Shown here in pieces: positions 23,084 to 35,739 of a DNA stretch of 64,000 bases; positions within the stretch are counted from its first letter, which is position 1, and each line of letters begins with the position of its first letter. Position numbers and translations under genes: made by a program. The stretch is from Glomus cerebriforme. Taxonomy: Eukaryota; Glomeromycota; Glomeromycetes; Glomerales; Glomeraceae. The stretch is from contig QKYT01000122.1 of assembly GCA_003550305.1 (NCBI GenBank), positions 36,530 to 100,529 of the forward strand, read 5' to 3'. The notes under the pieces were generated by a model, which was not told the origin of the DNA, ran no database searches, and worked only from the letters and a program-made list of their open reading frames with translations.

Positions 23084-26000
23084 TTATTTTATTAATCCTC
23101 CTGTTGCAACCACTTTTTTAAGTTCTTCAATTCGCTTTTGATATTCTTCTGCGCGTACATGTCTTTTCTTCAATAACGATAACAAGAATTTTACTCGATG
23201 TTCTACAGTTTCAGGTACATGACCACTACCAAATAGCCATTTACCATCTGTTTTAACAAATAATGATCCCAACTTTTCAAGTTCATCTTCATATTTTTTA
23301 ATCTTGCTATTCTCTAGTGATAAAAGATATTCAGCTGTTTGAAGCTCCATAGTCGCTGCAAATAAACCATCAGAAATTATTTCTGCAAAAGCTGCTTGAT
23401 AAAGTGGTTTACCAGGTTTTATATTATTTGGACGTCCTAAATTAATAAAATAATTTAATTTTAAGCTTTTTAATAAACTTTTATATTGCAATTCTTACCA
23501 TTTGGCAATTGGGTAATAGATATTAATTCAGCTTGTTCCATTGCTCTGATTGAAGTATCATCTCCATTGAATATCGGTGAAAATTTAGCAGAATCATAAG
23601 ATAACTATTATATGAAAATCATTTCCGTATTAATTAATAACTATATTAATAAATATTCACATTAAAATAAAATAAAATGTTTGATATAATACAAATTCTT
23701 CATTAGATAATTCTTTCATTATTTTCCAGAATTGTATGCCACTCCAAGGAATGGTCTTTGCATCTTCATTATCATCACCAAATGCAAGTTTACGAACATC
23801 AATTATTGCTTTGGCAACAAGCTCTTGCAATGCATCTATAAAATAATACAATATTTAAATCTATATAGAATTAATAGAAACATAGTAAATAATTAAATAC
23901 CATTTGGTTTTTGTCCACTACGTATTTTGTTGATAAAAAGTCGTAAGTCTGTTAAACGACCACCAAGTGCACCAACAGCTTCTTCCAATCCTTCAAGATT
24001 TTCGTTATGTACATGTCGTTTCACCAAACTAATTGCTCTTCTATGTGGAGCATCCGAAAGAACAGCATAATTAAATGTCTTATTTGGAAGAGCTACAAAA
24101 TAAAACACATATATAAATCAATAATAATTTAATTAAAATTAATATGTTAAGCATTATTACCTCGACTTAAGTGTTTAATAATTCCAACATTTGAACTCAC
24201 AAATACTACATGGGCAACTCTATTTTCAACAAGCAAAGCCGCTAATTTTGCCAAATGATCCCATAGTTCATGACTCTCTTTATCTTTAGTCATATAAGCA
24301 TCAATTACTATAATAGGAATATCTGCTGGATTATAAGATTCGACCATAGAAGCCTCAAGATAGTCGTGTGATTTTTTATGATATTTTGTTAAAGATGCAG
24401 GCGCAATATCATGCAAGGCAATCGCAAGTGCATCAAGAATTTTCTTAATTTCAGTATCAGTAGTTGAGGAGAATCCAACTAAAAATAAACAACATGTTCA
24501 TATGATAAAGGGTTTAAATAACTCAAGGTTTCTAATAAAACTAATAAATACCCGTTTTTTGTCCTATAGTTGCACTAGCCAATCCATCAACCAAATTTGA
24601 CAAAGAAACCAAGAGGGTAAAAACGGGAAAATATCCAACTTGTCTTGCTAACTTATATACAAGCTCATTTTCATCACGAGAATTGAGGATAACATCACAT
24701 TTAATAAATATTTTATTCCTATTCATAAAATAACCAATTAGAAATTTAGACGCAATGAAATAAAATTTAATTGAATCAAAAAAATAAAATTATACCTCTT
24801 TTCTTGTATAATTTTATTAATAAGACTACTTTTACCACTACCATTTGGACCAAGTAAAACAATAAACGTTTCTAATCAATATAAATTAAAAGGTTAATTT
24901 TTGAAAATTTCATGACAATTATTATTAAAAAAAAAAAGTACCTGGTGGTTCATTCAGCCAATTTCGCAACTTAGATTCTTCCTGTTCTCTTTCTTTCCAC
25001 GTACTAAGATCATCAAAAGATTCGTCATCATCTTCTGACTTTTCACGAAAAGCCATCAATCGGTCAATTGTTTCCTTTCTAAGCCATTTATATAAGCGAT
25101 TTTCCTGAATGTTGAACCGTTGTGTAGCTTTTGATGTAATGAAGAAGACGCGGATAGGATCAAAACTATAAATTTTAATTAAATAAATATGTTATAATTC
25201 TATATTTAAATTGGTACTTCGAAGTTGTAAATAACATACATAGTATAAGTTATACCGGCGACTGCGGCAGCAATAAGTGGAACCTTTAAACGGTACAATT
25301 AGTAAATAATATTATAAATAAATCATCAAAATTCTTAATACATAACTCACCGTAATCCTTGGATGAGATGCCATCCAATTGTAAACCATGTTCGTTTTCT
25401 ATTTGATTCAGTGTAAATATAACTATGCATTGTGAAAATATAATATAATTGATTCTATAAATTCTTACAAGTGGCATGTCATATACAATATTCAATCTCG
25501 TGCCGTTCACAGTTATTCCATGTATGCAATTTTTGGCACTAGTAGCTGATCGCATTTTTGAATATTGTATCATTGCATATCGTGGAAGATCTTTCGAAGA
25601 TGCCGGCAATAAGCTTATGTCACGAATTAAGCCATATGGTCGAAAATAATTATAAAGAGTTTCCTGGGAATATAATTTGGTTTGTTTAATTATCAATAAT
25701 AGAGAGTAGAAAATATAAAACCGCATACGATTGAGATATCTGGCCCTTGAAATTCGACGCGTAAACGGCTGTTATAATTGAATTATTTAATAAATCTTGT
25801 ATTGACAAAATATTATATGTAAAAACATTAAACTTATTCTAACCTTGCAGGGTACCTATAAGCTAAATCTTCAATAAACGGTTCTCCCTTATGAAAAAGA
25901 ATATAATTTAATAATTATTCAATCCCCTGTAAATATTAAATTAAAATATGAACCTTGACCAAATACGCCTTGGTTGGACGGACATTGAACCATGGTACAA

Positions 26001-26706
26001 TACTCTTATCTTTTAGAAAAGTCTGTACTTGTTGACTTATTTCTTCCAATGCCTTCTTTTTTTGAGCTGGATCAACTCGAAAAACAAAGTTAACAAACAT
26101 TCCACCCTCTTTCTTTCTAATATAGTAATCCCATTATTTATTTATAAATTTATTGTCCATCTTTTTTATTACATTAAGATTCAATTAAAATACCTTGGTT
26201 CTACACCTTTAATTTTAAAATTGTAAGGCATTTCACTCTCAGCAGGAATCCATTTTCCTGCTTTCATTTTTCCCTCTAACCTTTCTCTATTCGATCTCAC
26301 TAGAAAATGCCGAACGTCAAACGATCCTATTTTAAGAGGATACACATTATCATAATAAAATCGTCCACTTTCGACCTGTTTAATGATAAATTTTAATTAA
26401 ATAATTATAGATAAATTTAACTTTTATTAAAAATTAACATACAGAACCCGTTTCTGATGCTGTTTCAGAGGTAAAAAACTNATAAATTTTAATTAAATAA
26501 TTATAGATAAATTTAACTTTTATTAAAAATTAACATACAGAACCCGTTTCTGATGCTGTTTCAGAGGTAAAAAACTTATGACGCGTGAAAACTCGTTTCC
26601 TTTTTAGTGGTGAGAGTATAGAAGTACGAGACAAATATAAAAATGGTATACGAGTACAACTATCACTATGAGAAAATATCGTTTGAAATTGAAGGACTCG
26701 AAACAT
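23084..26706 (-). CDS. YME2: Mitochondrial escape protein 2 (Yme2/RNA12), copy A
   Basis: Inner mitochondrial membrane protein affecting mtDNA nucleoid structure and escape. Sixteen exons span 26706 to 23084 and spliced length is exactly 820 codons. Order: mitochondrial presequence (MFRVLQFQTIFSHSDSC), family N-region, an RRM around residues 190-270 (ETLYNYFRPYGLIRDISLLP to YAMIQYSKMRSATSA), one membrane span (VPLIAAAVAGITYTIFD), then the RNA12 ATPase-like region with Walker A GPNGSGKS and Walker B IPIIVIDAYM, a VVFVSSN strand, and a C-terminal charged helix. Intron 1 (after the GGTTCT codons) contains the N at 26481 and a 95-bp duplication, an assembly flaw that leaves the coding sequence intact. 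A diverged paralogue lies at 29533-33115. Shares an upstream region with OST48. Confidence 0.93.
26386..26576. repeat. Two identical 95-bp copies flanking a single N (assembly join)
   Basis: 26386-26480 and 26482-26576 are the same 95 bases, separated only by the N at 26481. The second copy covers the 5' splice site of YME2 intron 1 and part of exon 1 plus intron. Exact identity abutting a one-base gap is what a scaffolder leaves when two contigs sharing an overlap are joined without merging. Deleting the N and one copy restores a normal intron of about 68 bp. Confidence 0.9.
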
Positions 26707-26958
26707 CGTTATCCAGAGTTTCCCGGCACAGTAAAAAAAAAAAAAAAAAAGTTACCACTTATTGTTATAAAGCTAACCCTGTTCCGCGTCACTAATCGAT
26801 AATCTTGCCAGATCACGTGATTTAACAAAATATATGTTGTATCAAGTAATACTCCAATAAAATTGATCCACGTCCAAATTGCAAAGTTAAACTCGAGTAC
26901 ACGAAATTTAAAAAAAATATTTTTTCTAAAAACCAGAAAATCCAGATCGTTCTCTACA
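26707..26958. promoter_or_regulatory. Divergent promoter YME2-A / OST48 with palindromic E-box
   Basis: 252 bp lie between the two start codons. It contains a long A-run near 26734-26752 and a perfect palindrome TCACGTGA at 26813-26820, a CACGTG E-box with the flanks preferred by Cbf1/bHLH factors. Whether it is bound here is inference. Confidence 0.5.
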
Positions 26959-28724
26959 ATGCGACAAATTTTAAGCATTGTTTTCTTCGTGTTCGCGGCT
27001 TTCTTCTTCATTGTAGAATCGAAGTCTACAACTGGTTCACGCGTACTAGTTTTACTTGATAAGGAAGACGACAAAAATCTATATACAAAGTTTTTCGAAT
27101 CTTTGGAAGGTGCATATTTACCGTTTTTAAGCTTTTTTATCAAATTTTTTTATTTATGCTCATAAGATGTCAAGTTTATTTTCGATTTCAGGACGCGATT
27201 ACATACTTACTTATAAGACAGCGTCAGATCCTTCTATCGAGTTATTTTCGTATGGAGAACGTGTTTTCGACCATTTTATCAATTTTGCACAAAAAAAAGG
27301 TACTCTCCTTTATTTTATCTTTTTTTACGTTTCTATCTTTTTTATTTACACTCTAATTACGGATTCTAAAAGATAAAACAGATAACATAACTCCTACCTC
27401 TCTTATAAGTTTTGTGAATAATGGAGGCAACATACTCTTGGCAATATCTTCGGAAATAACAGAAAATATCCGAATCTTTGCTCGAGAACTTGATATTGAA
27501 TTTGATGAACGAGATACTTTTGTAATAGATCATTTTAATTATAATATTTCTGACGATGGAAAGCACACACTTTTAGTTTCGAATAATGTCGTGAATAATG
27601 AAGCCATTTTGAGCAAAGAAGTTATTGAAGGACCCCCTGTGTTATTTAGAGGCATAGGGCACAAAGCGGGAACAGTACCATTATTAACTAAGATCATGCG
27701 GGCTAATGACACTGCCTACTCATATGAGACAAAAGATGGTCAGGTAGTGGATCAAGAACCGCTAGCAATTGGCAACAGCATTGGTCTTATATCAGCTCTA
27801 CAAGCAAGGAATAATGCAAGAGTTACCTTCGTAGGAAGTCTGGAATTTTTCAGTGATCGGTGAGGTTATTAATTCTGTGTTCAGTTTTCGTGCATTAAGA
27901 ATTTAAATTAAAATGAATTCTCTCTCTTAGATTTTTTGATTCACCCGTACAAAAATTCAATTCATCTAAATCGTAAATATTACTTTTTTATAAATTTTTC
28001 TTTCTTTAGATGAATAAATGTAATTTTTCTAACAAAGATATAATAATTACTAAAAGATATCCAAGGTCAGGTAATGAGGCATTTGTCAATGATTTGACAA
28101 AATGGACTTTACAAGAAAAAGGAGTTCTTCGTGTTACTTCACGATCTCATCATAAAGAAGACGAATATGAACAATTGGAAGTATATCGAATAAAAGATAA
28201 TTTCGTAAGACGTTATTTATATATATATGTATATTTTGTTTGTTCATTATAATATAATGTTCCTTGATTATCTAATTCCTTTTTTTTTCTGAAAATTCCA
28301 CAAGATATATACCATAGGAATTTCGGAATATGTTAATGATCAATGGCAACCATTTAATGGTAATGACGTTCAATTGGAATTAATTATGCTTGACCCATAC
28401 ATTAGGGTGAATCTTACGGCACTTCCAACAACAAAAAATAATCACGCTCGTAAATACGAAGCACATTTGCAACTGCCAGATGTATACGGAGTATTTACAC
28501 TTAAAGTAAATTATAAGAGACCTGGATATACGTATATAGTTGATACTACTACGATAACTATTAGACATTTTAGACATAATGAATATCCAAGATATATATC
28601 AGCAGCATATCCATATTATACTGGAGCGGCTTCTATGGGAATTGGGTTCTTATTATTCTGTTTCATTTGGATTGTTAATAAAGATGCCGGAAAAACAGCA
28701 GCAGAAAAAAAGAAAACCAATTAA
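26959..28724 (+). CDS. WBP1: Oligosaccharyltransferase 48-kDa subunit (OST48/WBP1)
   Basis: Essential ER subunit of the complex that transfers the dolichol-linked glycan to nascent N-glycoproteins. Six exons (26959-27109, 27192-27299, 27373-27859, 27931-27972, 28057-28204, 28305-28724) encode 451 residues, normal for the family. A signal peptide (MRQILSIVFFVFAAFFFIVES) is followed by RVLVLLDKEDD, SFVNNGGNILLAIS, the GPPVLFRGIGHKAG block, VTFVGSLEFFSDRFF, GNEAFVNDLTKWTLQEKGVLRV, then PRYISAAYPYYTGAASM leading into one C-terminal membrane span and a short Lys-rich cytosolic tail. The tail ends KKKTN, close to the dilysine ER-retention arrangement of Wbp1. The exon 4/5 junction needed care: the nearer AG at 28009 gives a stop, the AG at 28056 after a good TTACTAA branch site keeps frame. 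Confidence 0.95.
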
Positions 28725-29532
28725 TTTTTCCAAGCGAACAATAAATTATTTTGCTGTAAAATAATATTTAATAAAAGTATATTAATAATAATAAATACAC
28801 TAAGTTCATGCAGATTTAACATCAAATTATTGATATGTAATAATTACATTCTGCTTTATTAAAGAAATTTAAAACTATAGATACGTTACTTAATTTACAT
28901 TTGCTACATCTTAAAATGCAAAAAATAAATTTCTTTTTAAAATTGGTAGTAATTTAATTTTAAAATAGAATTTAATACTAGCATATTATCTTTAAATAAA
29001 TAAATATTAAATTTTGGGATATTAATATAATTTTTCACTTACAAGTTACATGTTGGCCGGCGTTATAGATAATTTTGGTAATCGACGCTAGAATCCCGTG
29101 ACGAATAAATTTATTTATTTTTAGCTGTAATGTTAAAAACTGAATTACTTTAGATCAATCCAAGTTATTTAAACTGAATAAACCAGATCAAACTAATTTA
29201 GAACCAACTACTATTAAAGAAATGTAATATATAAATTAGACCTCCATATAATTACCAGAATACTTCTTTATAAGGTATTAATTAACTTTCATATTTTTAT
29301 TTGTAATTATATAAGAAACTGATTGGATAATTATAAAATGACTAGTATATTCTTAATATAACAAAAATATTTAGTATTTAGATAATCATTAATTTAAAGA
29401 AAAAAAAGTTTCAAAAGTAAGTTCACCTTCGAAATATAACTCAATTATATACTGTATATCAAAAATACATAAATTATTTGATTGAAAAAAAAACTTATAC
29501 AAATAAATAATTCAATTTGTATTTAATTACCT
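28725..29532. other. Spacer, OST48 3' end to YME2-B 3' end
   Basis: About 800 bp, very AT-rich, between two convergent genes. One less AT-rich patch at roughly 29045-29105 stands out from its surroundings but shows no open frame or recognisable RNA motif. Nothing else is seen. Confidence 0.4.
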
Positions 29533-32500
29533 TTAACGTCCTTTTCTATTAAGTATAAGCTCATAATTTTGTTTTAATTCATCAATTTGTTTCTGATGGT
29601 TTTTTGCTCGTACAAGACTTTTCTTTAATAGTAATAACAAGTATTTAACCCGATAATCAATAACTTCATGACCATTACCAAACAACCATTTAAATGACCA
29701 TTTACTAGACCATTTATTATTCCATTTACTATCTATTTTAACCAATTTTTCAAGTTCATCTTCATATTCTTTAATCTTCTTATTTTCAAGTAATAAATAA
29801 TATTGGGCCGTTTTATATTTCATTTTTGTTTCAAATAATTCATCAGAGCTTATCTCTGCAAAAGCTTTTTGATAAAGTGGTTTACCGGGGTTTATTATAG
29901 AAATTGAACATTCTAATTAAGAAAAAAAAAAATTATTTAATTAATAAATTGTTTTTTTTTTATTGGAACTATTATTTAATTATAACTGTATATAATTTCC
30001 TACCATTTGGCAATTGCGAGATAGATATTAATCCAGATCGTTCCATAGCTTTGATTGGAGTATCATCATCATTGAATAATGGTGAAGATTTGGTAATATC
30101 ATAAAAGATCTATTATATGAATATCACATTAATTATAAGAATACGATTACAAAAGATATCAGATATACATATTTTTTTTTTTTTTTGATATACATACAAA
30201 TTCTTTTTTAGATAATTCTTTCATTATTTCCCAGAATTGAATATCACTCCATTCCTTGCTCATTTCATGTTCAATATCATCACGAAATGCAATTCTATAA
30301 ATATCAGCTTTTGCTTCACTGACAAGATCGTTCAGCGCATCTATAAAGAAATATAAACAATATATAAACACAATATAGATAATAGAATTAACAGAAAAAA
30401 TGAATATAATAATAAGTCATTACCATTCGGGTTTGTTCCATTACGTACTTTGCCAATAAAAAGTCCCAAGTCCGTTAAATGCATACCAATTTTACCAACA
30501 GCTTCTTTTAATCCTTCAGGAATTTCAATGTTTTTATCACGTACATACTGGTCAACCAAATTAATAACTTCATCTGGTTCATGCAAATCCAATGTCTTTA
30601 CTTCCATTGAAGGAGCTATAGAAAAATTCTTTATCAAAATAAATTTAGTTTAGAGAATAAAGGATATTACATTGAATTTACCTTGACTTTTTAGGTGATT
30701 TGTTATTCCAATGTTTGAACTCACAAATACTACATGAGCAAGTTTCTTTTCGACAAGTTGTGTTGCAAATTTTACAAAAAGTTCCCATAGATCATGATTT
30801 TCCTTGTATTTAATCATATAAGCATCAATAACTACAATAGGAAATTCCTCATCAGAATTCTTTCGAGACCGATATTTGGTCTGGTATAAAGCATTCTCAA
30901 TCATATCAAGGACTTTCTTTGTAGGGTCATCAACACTTGAAGGTAATCCAACTGAAGAATAATTAATACATTTCATATTATTAAATGTTTAAATAATTGA
31001 TTCATTATTTTCATAAATGAAACTAATAAATACATATTTTATGTCCTATAACTTCATCGGCCAATAAAGTCCCCAACTTTGATAAAGGAATTACAAGGTT
31101 GAAAACAGACGAACATCCAACCTGTTTTGCTAATTCTAAAGCACGTTCATTTTTATTTCGAGAATCAAGAATATCATCACATTTAATAGATAATGTATTC
31201 CTATTATTAATAAAAAAAATATTAATTCGGAAAAATTGTGTTGATTGAAAAGAAATCTTTTCGATTTAATTAAAATAACATTTTCACCTCCTTCCTCGTA
31301 TAATTTTATTAACGAGAGCACTTTTACCGCTATTAGCTGGGCCAAGCAAAACAATAAAACTTTCTAATCCATATAAATATAATGTCGGTTATTAAACTAA
31401 TTTCACATGACAGTCATTGTTTTTTTTAAAAAAAAAGTACCTGGTGGATCCTTCAACCAATTTTGTAACTTATCTTCTTGTTCTTTTGTACTAAAACTAA
31501 AAATTTCATCTCCTGACTTTTCACGAAAAGTCGTAAATCGGTTAATTGTATTCTCTCTAAGCCGTTGATATAAGTGATAATATGTGATTCTTGATTTAAC
31601 GAAGAAATAGCAGACAAGATCAAGACCGTAAGTTATACCAACGACTGCAGCAACAATAATGAATGGAATAAGTGGAAGCTTTAACATAAGCAGTACAATT
31701 AGTACACAAATATACAATATTCTATATGATTAAATTTATTAAAACATAACTCACCGAAATTGTTGAAATTGTCGGATGGGTTGTTATCCATATATAAAGC
31801 TTATACATTTTCTAATTGATTAACATAATGTGAGTGAATATATTATGAATATTTAATTTGTTATCAGTTTGATTATTTTAAAATTCTTACAATAGGATGA
31901 TCATATATAATATTCAATCTCGTGCCATTCACAATTATTCCATGTACGCAATTTTTGGCACAGATAGCTGATCGAATTTTCGCGTATTGTACCAACGCAT
32001 ATCTCGAAAAATCTTTAGAAGATGCCGGAAAGAGATTAATGTCACGAATTAAACCATATGGTTCGAGATATTTATAAAGAGTTTCCTGAGGAATATAATT
32101 TATTTCGTTTAATTTATAGGAAATATAGATTTAAGATTTAAATAAACAGAAATGTAAAGATAAATACGTACAGTCAAAACATCTGGCCCTTGAAATTCGA
32201 CACGTAAACGGCTGTAATAATTAAATTACTTTAAAAATGAATATGTAAAAAAAGGATTAACCGAAGGACTTAAACCTAAGATATCCTAACCTTGCTGGAT
32301 ATCTGTCAATTAAATCATCAATAAATGGTTCCCCCTAATGAAAAGAATTTATTTATTTTTTTTTTTGAAACAGATTATCAATTAAATTATTAAATTACTA
32401 CAAGTATAAAAATATATATATGAACCTTAACCAAATGCGCATTAATATTGAACCATAAAAAATCCTTTTTATCTTTTAGAAAAGTCTGTACTCGTTGAAT

Positions 32501-33115
32501 TATTTCTTCTAATGCCATCTCTTTTTGAGCTTGATCAACTCGAAAAGTAAAGTTTACAAACATTCCATCCTCCTTTTTTCTTAATATAGTAATCCCATTA
32601 ATTTTCTTATTCATTTTTATTTAAAACAAAAATGTTTATTTTATATATATAATTTATAATACCTTATTTTTACCCCTTCAATTTTAAAATTATAAGGCAA
32701 TTCATTCTCAGCAGGGAACCATTCTCCTGATTTCAATTTTCCTAATAATTTTTCTTCATTTGGTCCAGCTAGAAACCGTCGAAAATCAAGAGGCCATCTT
32801 ATAGGAGCAGTTATTCTCATATTATCATAATTATCAAAATAAAGTTGTCCCTTTTCGACTTTTTCAATCTAATAAATTTTGAATTAAAAAAAAAAAATTA
32901 ATTACTAGATAACCTTTTTTTTAAAAAAAAAAAATTAAATTAAATTAACATACGGGAGTTGCTGCTAAAAAAGCAAATAACTTATGACGCATGAGAACTT
33001 GCTGCTTTTGTGGTGGTGAAAACACAAAAGAACGAGGTAAATTCATACAATTAATATCATTGCGAGAAAATATTATCCTTGAGTTGCTTGTTTGATTTTG
33101 AAGGACTCGAAACAT
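29533..33115 (-). CDS. Mitochondrial escape protein 2 (Yme2/RNA12) paralogue, copy B
   Basis: Same domain order, orientation and nearly the same exon plan as copy A; about 800 residues, and I met no internal stop or frameshift when splicing it. It starts MFRVLQNQTSNSRIIFSRND and keeps the RRM (ETLYKYLEPYGLIRDINLFP, YALVQYAKIRSA), a membrane span (PLIPFIIVAAVVGITYGLD), Walker A GPANSGKS, Walker B FPIVVIDAYM and VVFVSSNIG. Differences: the intron that splits the membrane-span region in copy A is absent here, the acidic linker before Walker A is shorter, and the C-terminal region carries a Trp/Lys microrepeat (WNNKWSSKWSFKW). The C-terminal helix and tail diverge most. It is likely an expressed, diverging paralogue rather than a pseudogene (inference). 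Confidence 0.88.
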
Positions 33116-33471
33116 TATTTATCATATCATTAGAGAAGGGAAAAGTACTTTATTGTCTAGTTAAAAAGGTTTCACCTAACATATATGTTGTGTCTGAATT
33201 CATTTTGATTTTTCCGGCAGAGGGTTTTTTCTAATTTGCTGATAAAATTTATTTCAGATGAGATAATGTACTGTAAATCATCCTGAGAAATTTTGAGTTC
33301 CCGCTGATCACGAAAAAAAAGGTAATTATCATACTTAAATAGATTACCCCTTTGATTACAAAAAAAAAAAAAAAAATGCCAAGACCTAATACAGGTTGTG
33401 TGATAATCTCGAACTTAAAAAAATCTTTTACTTATAAAACAATTTCTTTCAAATTAATTAAGTTTCATAAG
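33116..33471. promoter_or_regulatory. Divergent promoter region, YME2-B / DHH phosphoesterase
   Basis: 356 bp between two head-to-head start codons, with a 17-base A-run at about 33360-33377. Unlike the copy A promoter it has no CACGTG E-box. Promoter role is inferred from layout. Confidence 0.4.
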
Positions 33472-34777
33472 ATGACTACCTCAACGGTATATAATTAAAT
33501 CTTAAAATAATTTTTAAAATTTTTTTTAAAAAAAAAAATAATAGGAAATTTTTTTTATAGAAAATATTACCACATATTGATCCTGGAAGTTTGAATTATA
33601 TTATATATCACAAAGACTGTCGTAAGTATACTTACAACTTACCTATACTTTATATATACTAAACCAAAATTGTTTCATACTCTTATTCTCTAAATTTTTT
33701 TTTTTAGCCGATGGATTTGGTGCTGCATATTCAGCATGGACTCGACTTGGTACTAACGCAACATATTTTGCAGCGGCGCATGGTGCGCCACAACCATCTG
33801 ATACAGAAATTCAAGGAAAACGTATTGGAATATTTGATTTTTCATATCACAAACCAATTATTAAAAAACTTGAAGAAAAAGCCGAATTCTTAATTATAGT
33901 AGATCATCATATTTCTGCCAAAGAAAGATTAATTGGACATGGAGATGAAAAAGAACAAAATTATCATTTTGATATGAATAAGAGTGGAGCTAGATTAGCT
34001 TGGGAATTTTTTTATCCTGATAAAGAAGTTCCTTTATTAATTCGTCATATTGAAGATCAGGTGAGTATTAAATTGTAAAGTATCGGTTATCTGTAATGTT
34101 AATGGTTTGGATTAAAATTTTTTAAAACCTTCTTAGGATTTATGGAGATTTGCGTTGCCTAAAACAAGAGAATTTTCCACTTATTGGCAAAATGTACAAA
34201 AGGAATTTGAAACTTATGATCAATATGTTAAAGATGAGGTTTGGATTAATTTAATTTAAATTTCAATTCTTTTGATTAAAATAATTAAAAGTTATTTTGA
34301 CCTCATTTATATATATATATAAAATAGGAATTGATTAAGAAAGCAATAGAATCTGGTACACACATGTTAAATTATAAAGATACATTAGTAAATCAACTAG
34401 TTGAAAAACATGCGGCTAAGCGTCGTCTAACTCTAACTGTAAATCAAACGCCTGGTTCCTCCAATAAACCTCCAACATCTATTACCAAAACTTTTACAGT
34501 ATATATTATAAATAGTATAACAATGCATTCAGAATTAGGAAATGCATTGGCTAAAATAGAAGATTCAGATTTTGGATTAGTTTGGCATTATGATGCGAAA
34601 GAGAAAGAATATAGTGTAAGTTTAAGAAGTTTAGATGAAAAAGCGGATGTATCACAAATTGCCAAAGTATTTGGTGGAGGTGGACATAGGAATGCTTCTG
34701 GTTTTATTTGGGATGGTGAAACTATTGAAAGTATTTTTGATTATGAAAAAACTGATAGTGAAGTTTGGTATATGTAA
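33472..34777 (+). CDS. DHH/DHHA1-family phosphoesterase
   Basis: Five exons (33472-33486, 33561-33621, 33708-34060, 34137-34238, 34328-34777) encode 326 residues. The N-terminal half has the DHH-type core: IIYHKDCPDGFGAAYSAW (a D/C-D-G-F-G metal motif), GKRIGIFDFSY, and the name-giving VDHHIS. The C-terminal DHHA1 domain carries the substrate loop FGGGGHRNASGF. This architecture belongs to bacterial and archaeal nano-RNases, pAp phosphatases and related enzymes that remove phosphates or nucleotides from short substrates using two metal ions. Which substrate is used here cannot be told. The tiny first exon (MTTST) is chosen because its GTATAT donor is in phase; an ATG at about 33377 was out of phase with a good donor. 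No targeting signal is evident, so it is probably cytosolic. Confidence 0.85.
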
Positions 34778-34904
34778 AAGAGAAAATCAAATATATTATT
34801 TTCTTTAGGAGTTGAAATGTTTTTTTAAATTTTTTTAATAAATGATATATTTTTTCAATGTTTAATAAAAAAAAAATTATTGGTATCAATCCCAGCTCAT
34901 CTAG

Positions 34905-35698
34905 TTAATCCAATGATTCATTTTTATGAGATGGTAAAGCATGATAGCGAACTTTCTTATCATCACTAGATTTACGTATTTTATAATAATTATATCCAGC
35001 AATTCCAGAAATAGAAATGACCAACCTAAAAATAAATTAAAATAAAAATTAATTTCATTCAATCATTAAATTAGTGAATATTCTTAATTAAGAATAATAT
35101 ACATACCCAAGTAAATTAATAGGAGTTAATACATCATGATAAATTAATACAGATAAAGAAATAACAACAACTTCTTTACTAATACCAGCAACAGATAAAG
35201 TAACAGTACTAGTATTTTTAATGAGAGCAAATTCGGCAATAGTCATACAAAAAGCTAAAAATCCTCCCAACAACATTAATAAAAAAGTTTCCAATCCTGT
35301 ACCAAGATCTTCAAAATGTTTTGAAGTATTAAATACATGAAAAGGATTTTCAAATATTAATGATAATATAGTCATCAGAATAAACATTATTGGTGATACA
35401 TAATATAATGTTGCTACAGGATTATTCATTCCTTCTTCTTTTTGTAAAAGCATTTGTGTTAATGACCATCTTAATCCACTTACTATTGCCGCTCCTAATA
35501 CCAAAAGAAATCCTGTTAAATTAAATTTTGTTTCTCCTGCTACCGTTAATATTACTCCTAAACTTATGACGGTTATTATAAAGATTAAAATCAATCTTGG
35601 TTGTTCTAATCCAAACATAAATGCAAAAATTAATACCCATATTGGTGTAGAAGATTTTACCTAATCAAGAGAGGAGATAGATTTAGAAATGTTTTTAA

Positions 35699-35739
<41 letters not shown>

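Noticed and set aside
28010..28056. Acceptor at 28009 in OST48, giving an early stop
   Set aside because: The later AG at 28056 keeps frame and restores the conserved GNEAFV segment.
29045..29105. Composition patch considered as snoRNA/snRNA
   Set aside because: No C/D or H/ACA boxes that I can pair.
23084..33115. YME2-B as a pseudogene
   Set aside because: No stop or frameshift found in the exons; Walker and RRM motifs are intact.
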